A stretch of 5,859 bases of DNA, from positions 1 to 5,859 of the forward strand of contig JAIROR010000101.1 of assembly GCA_031257415.1 (NCBI GenBank), read 5' to 3'. The first letter of the stretch is position 1. Each line of letters starts with the position of its first letter. This DNA comes from Holosporales bacterium (GTDB lineage Bacteria > Pseudomonadota > Alphaproteobacteria > RUG11792). The notes under the pieces are model-generated. The model was not told the origin of the DNA, ran no database searches, and worked only from the letters and a program-made list of their open reading frames with translations. Below are positions 1 through 5,403 of this stretch, piece by piece. A program made the position numbers and the translations under genes.

Positions 1-108
1 GCATGCCGGAATTAAGATCACTAACGGCGCCGCCAGACTGCTGCGCCGCCAGACTGCTGCCCAACCTGCGGCAAACCGCCCTGGATCGCCTGGGCTGTTT
101 GGACAGCC
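1..108 (-). repeat. Damaged second copy of the 3' end of the neighbouring Q/N-rich protein gene
   Basis: This stretch matches 190-290 closely. On the minus strand it would encode a tail like that of the adjacent gene: AVQTAQAIQGGLPQVGQQSGG here against AVQTTQTPQTTQGGLPQVGQQSGG there. Two indels separate the copies. A 9-base loss is in frame. A 16-bp tandem duplication (29-44 repeated at 45-60) shifts the frame and leads to a TAG at 21-23. It is therefore either a decayed paralogue or a broken tandem duplication of the gene end. The window edge cuts it, so the rest cannot be seen. Confidence 0.75.
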
Positions 109-133
109 GCCGTTTCCAATAAGCTTCGCGCCG

Positions 134-1261
134 TTATTGAGGAGATACCTGCGCGACCACAGCAGGCGGACCTTCTGCCACAGCCTGAAGCATGCCGGAA
201 TTAGGATCACTAACGGCGCCGCCAGACTGCTGCCCAACCTGCGGCAAACCGCCCTGGGTCGTTTGGGGCGTCTGGGTTGTTTGGACAGCCGTGCCGTCAG
301 GAACAATGGCCTGCTGCTGCCCGGCATTCCCTAATGGTGGTGGCACTTCACTTGGGAAAAGGACCTGCGATGGAGGGGCATTGCCCTGAACATTGCCCTG
401 CGAGGCCCCTCCATTACTCTGGAGTGCCCCTCCATTATTTTGGAACATGTCTCCGTTATTTTGGGACGAATCTATAACGTTACTTTGGAACGGATCTATA
501 ACATTATTTTGGGATGTACCTTCGTTATTTTGAAACATGTTTCCATTATTCTGAAATGTATCTATAACATTACTCTGGGATGTATCTTCGTTATTTTGGA
601 ACATGTCTCCATTACCCTGGGATGTATCTATAACATTACTCTGGGATGTTTCGCCAGTACGTTGCTGTTCAACATTTTCTGCAGGCTTCTTTGAAGAATC
701 GCCAGAGCCAGTATTATCACTTGCTTTGGGATTGGCTTCATCCACTGTAGGAATTTGGGCAATAATGCTATTCAGGTGGGCAAAAGCGCTACGTATCTTC
801 TTCTGCTTTCTGTTGTACTCCTCCACCTGTTTCTTCAGCAAAGATAAACGCTCCTCGATCTCCTTGATCTCGTTGATGGTCTTATCCATTGAATCACCTG
901 TGGCCCTAGCAGGAGTTTTCCCTGTGCCCACTCGAGTCCCTTGCGGCTGCTGCTGCCAAGCAAACTGTTCATTCCCCTGGAGATCATCACCAGTCCGCTT
1001 TGTATTGGCGCCTGTGCTATCAACAAATTGGCCAGCAGGCTCAAGGCCGGGAATATGCTCGCTTCCTGAGGCTCCCTGATGAATCGCTGGGGTTTTCTGA
1101 CGAATTATTTGGGCTCCTGAAATCGCTGGATTCACCGGAATTATCACCCTAGCCGCCGAAGTTTCCACCGCGCCCACCAAGCAGTAAACAAAAGCCACCA
1201 CAACAAACACGCACATGCCGACGACGCGCCCTCCTCCGACATACCTCCGCACAAACTCCAT
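134..1261 (-). CDS. Predicted exported protein with coiled coil and Q/N-rich repeats, function unknown
   Basis: I do not recognise a family. Numbering from the ATG at 1261 (375 aa), the N-terminus has arginines at 5, 6 and 12, a hydrophobic stretch at about 13-31 (VVGMCVFVVVAFVYCLVGA), then ETSAAR, which fits a Sec signal peptide or an uncleaved signal anchor. A charged heptad-like segment at about 125-165 (MDKTINEIKEIEERLSLLKK onward) looks like a coiled coil. Residues 206-286 are degenerate 7- and 8-residue units of the type SQSNVIDT / FQNNGDM. The C-terminal 90 residues are rich in P, Q, G and A. The frame stays open to a GTG at 1288, but ATG 1261 is preferred: it has GGGGAAG 6 nt upstream, and the best promoter would start transcription at about the GTG. 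A surface or secreted host-interaction protein is a reasonable guess, no more. Its 3' end is partly duplicated at 1-108. Confidence 0.75.
   Translation of the reverse strand: MEFVRRYVGGGRVVGMCVFVVVAFVYCLVGAVETSAARVIIPVNPAISGAQIIRQKTPAIHQGASGSEHIPGLEPAGQFVDSTGANTKRTGDDLQGNEQFAWQQQPQGTRVGTGKTPARATGDSMDKTINEIKEIEERLSLLKKQVEEYNRKQKKIRSAFAHLNSIIAQIPTVDEANPKASDNTGSGDSSKKPAENVEQQRTGETSQSNVIDTSQGNGDMFQNNEDTSQSNVIDTFQNNGNMFQNNEGTSQNNVIDPFQSNVIDSSQNNGDMFQNNGGALQSNGGASQGNVQGNAPPSQVLFPSEVPPPLGNAGQQQAIVPDGTAVQTTQTPQTTQGGLPQVGQQSGGAVSDPNSGMLQAVAEGPPAVVAQVSPQ
404..646 (-). repeat. Q/N-rich 7/8-residue coding repeats
   Basis: The tract encodes about eleven units with the core xQxN. They group into 22-residue blocks of 8+7+7, for example SQSNVIDT-SQGNGDM-FQNNEDT followed by SQSNVIDT-FQNNGNM-FQNNEGT. 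A lone 8-residue unit and another 8+7+7 block follow, then two 7-residue units. At DNA level this appears as recurring motifs such as TCTATAACATTACT and TTATTTTGGAACATGTCTCC. The variation among units suggests expansion by unequal recombination followed by drift. Confidence 0.8.
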
Positions 1262-1294
1262 AAAAAGCTTCCCCAAAGCAGCTCCCACAACTTC

Positions 1295-1324
1295 ATACTA
1301 ACACGACCAGATATCCTCCGTCAA
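1295..1324 (-). promoter_or_regulatory. Candidate sigma70 promoter for the Q/N-rich protein gene
   Basis: Reading the minus strand, TTGACG (1324-1319, 5/6 to consensus) is followed by an 18-nt spacer and TAGTAT (1300-1295, 4/6). Transcription would start near 1288, giving a leader of about 27 nt before the ATG at 1261. Found by eye only. Confidence 0.4.
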
Positions 1325-1374
1325 CATATTTTCGTGCGCTGTACAGATATATGTTTACTACGTCTCGAAACAAA

Positions 1375-1515
1375 TCATGTGCAGGTTGATGTGTTTTGAG
1401 ATGAATCAGGAGTTTTTAAAATTCGCAATTTCAAAATTAGATAATCAAATAAAATCGACTGGGCGCCACCTCCTAAACCGATTTTTTGAGATTTTTCTTG
1501 CAGTTTCGCAAACAT
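1375..1515 (-). CDS. Doubtful 46-aa small ORF
   Basis: The ORF begins MFAKLQEKSQKIGLGGGAQS, is basic, and ends in a polar tail. An AGGAGGG (1531-1525) lies 9 nt upstream of the ATG, slightly far but strong. A candidate promoter sits at 1589-1618. It overlaps the 67-aa ORF at 1445-1648 in another frame, so at most one of the two is likely to be real. No family recognised. The evidence is translation signals only. Confidence 0.22.
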   Translation of the reverse strand: MFAKLQEKSQKIGLGGGAQSILFDYLILKLRILKTPDSSQNTSTCT

Positions 1516-1648
1516 ACACCAATACCCTCCTGGTTAACCCAGCGAACTTTCCAAGGAAAGAGAGCCCGCAGGAACAGGTGTCAATAATATTGTAGCATGC
1601 TTTTTTATTTTTATGCAAGAAAAATTTTTGTCCCATTTTTGCCCACAT
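1445..1648 (-). CDS. Doubtful 67-aa basic small ORF
   Basis: The product would be short, very basic and contain four cysteines; the C-terminal part reads ARKISKNRFRRWRPVDFI. A clear Shine-Dalgarno AGGAG (1658-1654) lies 5 nt before the ATG. A perfect TATAAT on the minus strand (1680-1675) would start transcription about 20 nt upstream, although no good -35 accompanies it. No domain or family is recognised, and the amino acid mix is not clearly protein-like. It may be a chance ORF in an intergenic region. Confidence 0.27.
   Translation of the reverse strand: MWAKMGQKFFLHKNKKACYNIIDTCSCGLSFLGKFAGLTRRVLVYVCETARKISKNRFRRWRPVDFI
1589..1618 (-). promoter_or_regulatory. Candidate sigma70 promoter
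   Basis: On the minus strand, TTGCAT (1618-1613) is followed after 18 nt by TACAAT (1594-1589, 5/6). The -35 hexamer is the same as at the tRNA-Pro promoter. It would drive the 46-aa ORF with a leader of about 65 nt. A five-pair CTTTC/GAAAG hairpin with a four-base loop falls within that leader. It also lies inside the 67-aa ORF, so the two small-ORF models compete. Confidence 0.3.
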
Positions 1649-1733
1649 GCATACTCCTACTTGAATTTAGGCGTATTATATGTTACTATTTAATTGAGGC
1701 GGTTTTGTATTTTTTGTTTATAGATAGTGAATT

Positions 1734-1805
1734 ATGATTAAGAAGATGTTTTTGATTGCAACAATAGCGATTGTGCCGGTGTGCGCAAATCCCCTATTCT
1801 GTTGA
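1734..1805 (+). pseudogene. Signal-peptide-like 23-codon ORF, likely remnant of an exported protein gene
   Basis: The ORF begins MIKKMFLIATIAIVPVCA and then reads NPLFC before TGA. Two lysines, a hydrophobic core and a V-C-A cleavage site followed by N make an almost textbook Sec signal peptide with no mature protein behind it. A weak promoter may lie at 1694-1722 (TTGAGG, 17 nt, TTTATA). Reading through the TGA gives only 19 more codons. The likeliest reading is the 5' stump of a lost gene; a genuine tiny secreted or membrane peptide is possible. Confidence 0.35.
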
Positions 1806-1830
1806 GTAATCTCTTTTACTGTAGCTAGAA

Positions 1831-1846
1831 TTTTTCACGTGAAACA
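1831..1846. promoter_or_regulatory. parS: parS-like centromere site (ParB binding)
   Basis: The 16 bases TTTTTCACGTGAAACA differ from the widely conserved chromosomal parS consensus TGTTTCACGTGAAACA only at the second position. The inner 12 bases (1833-1844) are a perfect palindrome. ParB family proteins bind this site, spread along neighbouring DNA and work with ParA/SMC in chromosome segregation. The site is intergenic, between divergently oriented genes. No parA or parB is in the window, so function is inferred from the match alone. Confidence 0.65.
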
Positions 1847-1921
1847 CTTGCCGCTCGAAAATTGATGAATACACTTGCAATTAGGACTCATTCGACAGTC
1901 TCAATCTTATGATAATCGATC

Positions 1922-2000
1922 CCAAATGGTCTGTGCCAAATGTACCAAATGGCTATATCAAATGACTCTAATCAAATGGCTCTAATCAAATGGCTCTATA
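1922..2000. repeat. 14-bp tandem repeat, unit CAAATGGCTCTAAT
   Basis: Four consecutive units occupy 1946-2000: a 13-base variant, then three 14-base units (1959-1972, 1973-1986, 1987-2000) that differ at a few positions. Two more degraded CAAATG starts lie at 1923 and 1937. The array begins about 75 bases from the parS-like site. Its length resembles plasmid iterons, but nothing else here suggests a plasmid origin. Confidence 0.75.
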
Positions 2001-2039
2001 AGTGCCGCCTTCGATTGGTTTTGCGCAAATTATCAAACT

Positions 2040-2066
2040 TAGAAACCGCGGATTCTTAGGTTTCTA
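2040..2066. other. Inverted repeat, 8-bp arms
   Basis: TAGAAACC (2040-2047) and GGTTTCTA (2059-2066) are perfect complements around an 11-base loop. A T5 run follows seven bases later (2074-2078), too far for a convincing Rho-independent terminator. It could be an operator or a weak transcript hairpin. Confidence 0.4.
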
Positions 2067-2105
2067 TCAGAGCTTTTTGCGGATTAGAGGGTAAATATTG
2101 TTGCA

Positions 2106-2132
2106 ATAATACTCCAGCCATGGTAGTATTAT
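2106..2132 (+). promoter_or_regulatory. Stem-loop or operator upstream of the MORN gene
   Basis: ATAATACT (2106-2113) pairs with AGTATTAT (2125-2132). Inside, CCA (2114-2116) pairs with TGG (2121-2123), leaving loop GCCA and one bulged T. It ends about 32 bases before the signal-peptide ATG at 2165. The right arm contains TATTAT, which could serve as a -10, and TTGCAA lies at 2101-2106 but with a long 20-nt spacer. A repressor-binding dyad over the promoter or a 5' leader hairpin would both fit. Confidence 0.4.
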
Positions 2133-2164
2133 ATTAAGAGGAAGGGTTTTATCGAGAGTGGAAA

Positions 2165-2242
2165 ATGAGTATAAAATTGAGTTTAGGTTGCTTTGTTGCT
2201 GCGGTGATTTTTGGGGGGAGCGATGAGCAACGCTCCATCTAA
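2165..2242 (+). CDS. Signal-peptide segment of the MORN gene, one frame off
   Basis: The 25-codon ORF starts MSIKLSLGCFVAAVIFGG, a convincing Sec signal peptide, then runs into SDEQRSI and a TAA at 2240. A GAGAGTGG lies just upstream of the ATG. Removing one G from the G6 run at 2213-2218 joins it seamlessly to the MORN reading frame (…IFGG-AMSNAPS…). It is therefore best read as the true N-terminus of the MORN protein, now out of frame. The alternative is a separate tiny ORF translationally coupled to the ATG at 2223. Confidence 0.5.
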   Translation: MSIKLSLGCFVAAVIFGGSDEQRSI

Positions 2243-2936
2243 CGCTATGCACCAGAACGCTATGTCTCCGAGCGGGGGAGGGCATTTCGAGCCTGATTCC
2301 CAGCCGGGAAGCAACGGTGAAGTAGTGTATATTGAACGTACGTACGATAATGGCAATACGTATAAAGGCCAATCTAGGTATGGTGTACCTGACGAAAATG
2401 GTATATTGATATATCCTAATGGCAATGTATATCAAGGTGATTTTAAGGGTGGTAGCTTTGAGGGAAAAGGTAAGTTAACGTGTACTAGTGGCGCTATATA
2501 CGAAGGTGATTTTAAGAATGGTCTATTTGGCGGAAAAGGTAGATTATATGTAAATGGGGAAGTATATAATGGTGATTTTATGAACGATGCTGCTGAAGGG
2601 GTCGGTAAGTTGGTATTAGCTAGTGGCGCTATATACGAAGGTGATTTTAAGAATGGTCTATTTGGCGGAAAAGGTATATTAAAGCTTGCTGACGGCACTG
2701 TTATATGCGAAGGTAATTGCGAACGTTATTACAAGGATTATTTTAAGAATGACAAAATAAAGGGGTATGGCAGATTTAAAAAAAGTATACTGGTAGTGAT
2801 AAGGACAAAGCACCCTACGGATATGTGTACGAGTCTTATTTCAAGGATGTGTACGAGTCTTATTTCAAGGATGTGTGCGAAGATAATTTTGTATACACAA
2901 TGCCTGAGTAAAATGATAAGTCTACAAATAACGTAG
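2223..2936 (+). CDS. MORN-repeat protein, apparently split by two frameshifts
   Basis: From ATG 2223 the ORF gives 237 aa. Residues 1-45 are a polar, low-complexity lead. Five MORN repeats of 22-23 residues follow at about 47-160 (for example YEGDFKNGLFGGKGRLYVNG), then a degenerate sixth. MORN repeats form elongated beta-hairpin arrays that bind lipid or protein partners; this gives no specific function. The frame extends upstream to TTG 2211, and the G6 run before ATG 2223 could act as ribosome binding site. After K187, at the A7 run 2778-2784, this frame loses protein character. One extra A would instead read a Tyr/Asp/Glu-rich tail (KKYTGSDKDKAPYGYVYESY onward) ending at TAA 2909-2911. 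The signal peptide at 2165 and this tail share one frame; only the MORN core is in the other. The reconstructed product (2165-2911) would be 248 aa and exported. It could be phase-variable, rescued by slippage, a young pseudogene, or affected by sequence errors. Confidence 0.75.
   Translation: MSNAPSNAMHQNAMSPSGGGHFEPDSQPGSNGEVVYIERTYDNGNTYKGQSRYGVPDENGILIYPNGNVYQGDFKGGSFEGKGKLTCTSGAIYEGDFKNGLFGGKGRLYVNGEVYNGDFMNDAAEGVGKLVLASGAIYEGDFKNGLFGGKGILKLADGTVICEGNCERYYKDYFKNDKIKGYGRFKKSILVVIRTKHPTDMCTSLISRMCTSLISRMCAKIILYTQCLSKMISLQIT
2485..2676 (+). repeat. Pair of identical 57-bp repeats inside the MORN gene
   Basis: Positions 2485-2541 and 2620-2676 are identical, offset by 135 bp (45 codons, two MORN units). 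Both encode SGAIYEGDFKNGLFGGKG. Identity at every base, including synonymous positions, suggests recent duplication or gene conversion. Recombination between them would remove or add 45 codons in frame. Confidence 0.85.
2823..2880 (+). repeat. 24-bp tandem repeat in the MORN gene tail
   Basis: Two perfect 24-bp units (2823-2846 and 2847-2870) are followed by a partial third that matches 9 of its first 10 bases. In the shifted tail frame the pair reads VYESYFKD-VYESYFKD followed by VCED. In the long-ORF frame it reads MCTSLISR twice. The unit is 8 codons, so copy-number change keeps the frame. The acidic, aromatic reading resembles the upstream CERYYKDYFKN and is the more protein-like. Confidence 0.85.
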
Positions 2937-3003
2937 AGAAATAAACAATTAGTTGTACATATTCTATGGATGGAGATCTGCAGTGTTATTAACAGAATTT
3001 GGC

Positions 3004-3999
3004 TCAAGCCACCACCAAGTCGGCCAACTCTTGCATATCTGCCGGCAATTCTGTTTCAAATTTCATGCGTTCCTTGCTGGTTGGGTGGACGAACTCCAGA
3101 AGGTACGAATGCAGAGCCGGTCTTGCAAAGTCCCTAACTACGTCCGGATACGTTTTTTCTATTTTATTTTTTTTGTATACCTGATCTCCAATTATCGGGC
3201 AGTCGATGTGCTTCATGTGAACTCTTATCTGGTGGGTTCTTCCTGTCCTGAGCTGGCATTCAACAAGCGATATTGTTTTTGTGCTTGTTATGTATTTAGT
3301 TTTCAATGTATGATACATGGTTATTGCGTATTTCCCAGCATCAGCGCTTGTGGTATACTGTTGTCTATTTTGGCGATCTCTCGTTATAAAGGTTTCGATA
3401 ACGCCATCTGTATTTGGAGGTGTCCCGAAAGTGAAACACTTATATTTCCTAATAATCAGTTCGCTGCTTTTATCAGAAAAATACCCGGCAAGAACATTAT
3501 GACTCTCATTTGTTTTGGCGATTACCATGAGACCACTTGTGCCTTTATCTAATCTGTGAACTATCCCTGAGCGCGCCGCGTCATCCGCAACATTCGACAG
3601 CGATGTATGGTGGAGGAGAGCATTAACAAGGGTTCCCTCCCTATTTCCTGGAGCAGGGTGGCAGACCATCCCGGCCTCCTTATTCAAAACTATGATGTCG
3701 CCATCCTCATACGCTATATCCAGCTTTATATCCTGAGCCGTCGGAAGGTCCCCGCGCAGCCACACTTCGTCGTCGCACTCCGCAACAAACGCCTCCCCCT
3801 CTTTGAGCACTCTTTTTGACCCATCTATCACAGGAATACCATCGAGCAAGACGCGCCCAGCGGCAATCAGCCGCTGGGCCCGGGTCCTCGAGATCAAAAA
3901 AGTCTTTGCGAGGGCTATATCAATCCTTTCCCCTACAAACTCTTTTGTAATAAGAATAGTTTTATTATTTGCCTTATTATTTGTTGGAGCTACTTTCAT
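3004..3999 (-). CDS. rluD: Large-subunit rRNA pseudouridine synthase, RluD type
   Basis: This 331-aa cytoplasmic enzyme isomerises uridine to pseudouridine in 23S rRNA; E. coli RluD modifies the helix 69 uridines needed for ribosome assembly and function. An S4 RNA-binding domain lies at about 17-75 (RIDIALAKTFLISRTRAQRL onward). The RluA/RluD catalytic motif HRLDKGTSG is at 148-156 with the nucleophile D151. The conserved RTGRTHQIRVH is at 251-261 and RPALHSYLLEFVHP at 293-306. Length is normal for the family. RluC or RluA homologues share these motifs, so the exact target uridines are inferred. The ATG immediately follows the recA stop (TAAATG), with GGAG (4008-4005) 5 nt upstream inside recA, so translational coupling and cotranscription are likely. 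No clear terminator was found downstream. Confidence 0.92.
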   Translation of the reverse strand: MKVAPTNNKANNKTILITKEFVGERIDIALAKTFLISRTRAQRLIAAGRVLLDGIPVIDGSKRVLKEGEAFVAECDDEVWLRGDLPTAQDIKLDIAYEDGDIIVLNKEAGMVCHPAPGNREGTLVNALLHHTSLSNVADDAARSGIVHRLDKGTSGLMVIAKTNESHNVLAGYFSDKSSELIIRKYKCFTFGTPPNTDGVIETFITRDRQNRQQYTTSADAGKYAITMYHTLKTKYITSTKTISLVECQLRTGRTHQIRVHMKHIDCPIIGDQVYKKNKIEKTYPDVVRDFARPALHSYLLEFVHPTSKERMKFETELPADMQELADLVVA

Positions 4000-5109
4000 T
4001 TATTCTCCAGTATTATCCCCATCGATATTGAGCCCTGATTCATCCGAGGCCGTCACTTCCAAAACCAAGTTCTTGCCCATCATACCTTCGGCAACGGTCG
4101 CTGCGCTCCCTCTGATCAGCTCCTCTATTTCAGCGGCTACTTCAGGTTTCTCTTTAATATACTTTTTGGCGGATTCTTTCCCTTGCCCCAACTTATGATT
4201 TCTATACGAATACCAAGATCCAGATTTGTCAACTATCCCGGCTTGGACTCCGAGGTCTATTAATTCCCCCGCTTTCGATATCCCCTCTCCATACATGATT
4301 TCGAAATCAACAATTTTGAATGGAGGGGCCACCTTATTCTTCACCACCTTCACGCGGGTCTGATTTCCAAGGACTTTATCCTTATCTTTAATTGCCCCGA
4401 CTCTCCTTATATCGACCCTTACAGAGGCATAGAATTTGAGGGCATTCCCACCAGTCGTCGTCTCAGGACTGCCGAACATCACCCCAATCTTTTGCCTAAT
4501 CTGGTTTATAAAGATAACCATGCAATTCGTGCGCGATATAGATCCTGTCAGCTTCCTCAGCGCCTGACTCATAAGGCGCGCTTGAAGCCCCACGTGCGTG
4601 TCCCCCATATCTCCTTCGAGTTCGGCCTTCGGAACGAGAGCTGCCACGCTGTCAACAACAAGAACGTCTATCGCCCCGCTCCGAACGAGGGTGTCCGCTA
4701 TTTCTAGTGCCTGCTCTCCTGTGTCAGGCTGGGAAATTATCAAATTATCTATGTCTATATTTAGCTTCTTCGCATATGCCGGGTCCAAAGCATGTTCAGC
4801 ATCAATAAAAACGCAGATTCCACCTTTCTTTTGAGCGTTTGCAATAACATGCAAAGTCAAAGTAGTCTTGCCAGAGGACTCCGGTCCATATATTTCTATA
4901 ATCCTACCCTTCGGAAACCCGCCTATCCCAAGGGCTATATCGAGCCCGAGGGAACCTGTCGGTATAGACTCTATCTCAATTACCTCCCTCTGGCCAAGCC
5001 TCATAATCGAGCCTTTCCCGAAAATCCTCTCGATCTGCCCCATCGCTGCCTCAAGAGCCTTGTTCTTATTATCCATATACCTAGAATTACAAATACTGAC
5101 CACTCCCAT
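4000..5109 (-). CDS. recA: DNA recombinase RecA
   Basis: RecA forms ATP-dependent filaments on single-stranded DNA, pairs homologous strands in recombinational repair, and acts as co-protease in SOS induction. The 369-aa product is complete. Walker A GPESSGKT lies at 75-82 and DAEHALDP with the catalytic glutamate at 105. Walker B VLVVDS is at 149-154, loop L1 around [10 protein letters not shown] (165-174), and loop L2 in the segment that starts [10 protein letters not shown] at 201. The acidic tail ends [12 protein letters not shown]. The start at 5109 has AGGGAG 8 nt upstream. A second ATG at 5076 ([16 protein letters not shown]) aligns better with the short E. coli N-terminus but has only a weak AGG; alphaproteobacterial RecAs often carry such extensions. 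It is followed without a gap by rluD. No E. coli-type or GTTC-N7-GTTC SOS box was seen in 5110-5511. Confidence 0.97.
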   Translation of the reverse strand: MGVVSICNSRYMDNKNKALEAAMGQIERIFGKGSIMRLGQREVIEIESIPTGSLGLDIALGIGGFPKGRIIEIYGPESSGKTTLTLHVIANAQKKGGICVFIDAEHALDPAYAKKLNIDIDNLIISQPDTGEQALEIADTLVRSGAIDVLVVDSVAALVPKAELEGDMGDTHVGLQARLMSQALRKLTGSISRTNCMVIFINQIRQKIGVMFGSPETTTGGNALKFYASVRVDIRRVGAIKDKDKVLGNQTRVKVVKNKVAPPFKIVDFEIMYGEGISKAGELIDLGVQAGIVDKSGSWYSYRNHKLGQGKESAKKYIKEKPEVAAEIEELIRGSAATVAEGMMGKNLVLEVTASDESGLNIDGDNTGE

Positions 5110-5117
5110 TAAATTTA

Positions 5118-5123
5118 CTCCCT
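5118..5123 (-). promoter_or_regulatory. recA ribosome binding site
   Basis: AGGGAG on the minus strand, 8 nt before ATG 5109, is the strongest Shine-Dalgarno near the gene and decides the upstream start. It overlaps the TAG stop of the doubtful ORF at 5122-5403. Confidence 0.6.
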
Positions 5124-5403
5124 ATGAAAACAATTTGCCAGAGCATTTTTGAAGCCGTGTGCGCGGAATTCCACAATTCAATTGTGGGGAGCCCCGCAAT
5201 CCAGAAAGCATATACCAAATCAACGAAAGATTGTGGCTTTTCCAGACCTGAAATACCAATGGCAATCCGCCTCCTCTCGGGAAATCTTTTGCTGTTTTGG
5301 GTATAGTGAATATATTTCGCAGAACATTTTTGTTATAGTAAAAGAGATTATTCAACAGAATATGAGATTTGCAAAACGACCGACGCAAAGCATTATTCAA
5401 CAT
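5122..5403 (-). CDS. Doubtful 93-aa ORF directly upstream of recA
   Basis: The ORF has GGAG (5414-5411) 7 nt before its ATG and stops 12 nt before the recA ATG, an operon-like spacing. The protein is basic, with no domain I recognise, and starts MLNNALRRSFCKSHILLNN. A 16-codon ORF (5472-5422, MKLTVDGSWVGPRELE) ends just ahead of it. The ribosome binding site lies in a 14-bp repeat and the frame spans a perfect dyad, so this may just be recA leader sequence open by chance. Confidence 0.25.
   Translation of the reverse strand: MLNNALRRSFCKSHILLNNLFYYNKNVLRNIFTIPKTAKDFPRGGGLPLVFQVWKSHNLSLIWYMLSGLRGSPQLNCGIPRTRLQKCSGKLFS
5171..5187. promoter_or_regulatory. Perfect 17-bp dyad upstream of recA
   Basis: CCACAATTCAATTGTGG has perfect 8-base arms around a single central C, so it cannot form a tight hairpin and looks more like an operator for a dimeric repressor. 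It is 62 bases upstream of the recA ATG. GGGGAGCCCC follows at 5186-5195 and GGAATTCC precedes at 5165-5172. It does not resemble known LexA boxes. Confidence 0.45.

Larger units (their letters stand above)
1289..2164. other. Long, mostly non-coding gap between divergent genes
   Basis: No gene of recognisable function lies in these roughly 875 bases. The gap holds the promoter of the left gene, two doubtful minus-strand small ORFs (1375-1648), a signal-peptide-like remnant (1734-1805), a parS-like site (1831-1846), 14-bp tandem repeats (1922-2000) and two inverted repeats (2040-2066 and 2106-2132). The remainder is AT-rich and shows nothing I can name. Confidence 0.6.

Noticed and set aside
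137..1079. Several plus-strand ORFs opposite the Q/N-rich gene
   Set aside because: They are shadows of the repeat-rich minus-strand gene. Their translations lack domains, and repeats make long chance frames likely.
1734..1865. TGA read as tryptophan to extend the signal-peptide ORF
   Set aside because: rluD ends at TGA here and read-through adds only 19 unremarkable codons, so there is no support for recoding.
1922..2000. CRISPR or plasmid iteron origin
   Set aside because: The 14-bp units are directly adjacent with no spacers, and no replication initiator gene or DnaA box is seen nearby.
2040..2078. Rho-independent terminator
   Set aside because: The stem is AT-containing with an 11-base loop and the T run begins seven bases after it, so it does not meet the usual geometry.
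2067..2698. Minus-strand ORFs opposite the MORN gene
   Set aside because: Their translations (for example repeated PFPPNRPFLKSPSYIAPL) are antisense images of the MORN repeats.
2953..4198. Plus-strand ORFs opposite rluD and the recA 3' end
   Set aside because: They lie fully antisense to confidently identified genes and have no family resemblance.
4587..4602. Second CACGTG as a possible parS
   Set aside because: Only the central CACGTG matches; the flanks (CCC before, CGTG after) do not fit the parS arms and the site is inside recA coding sequence.
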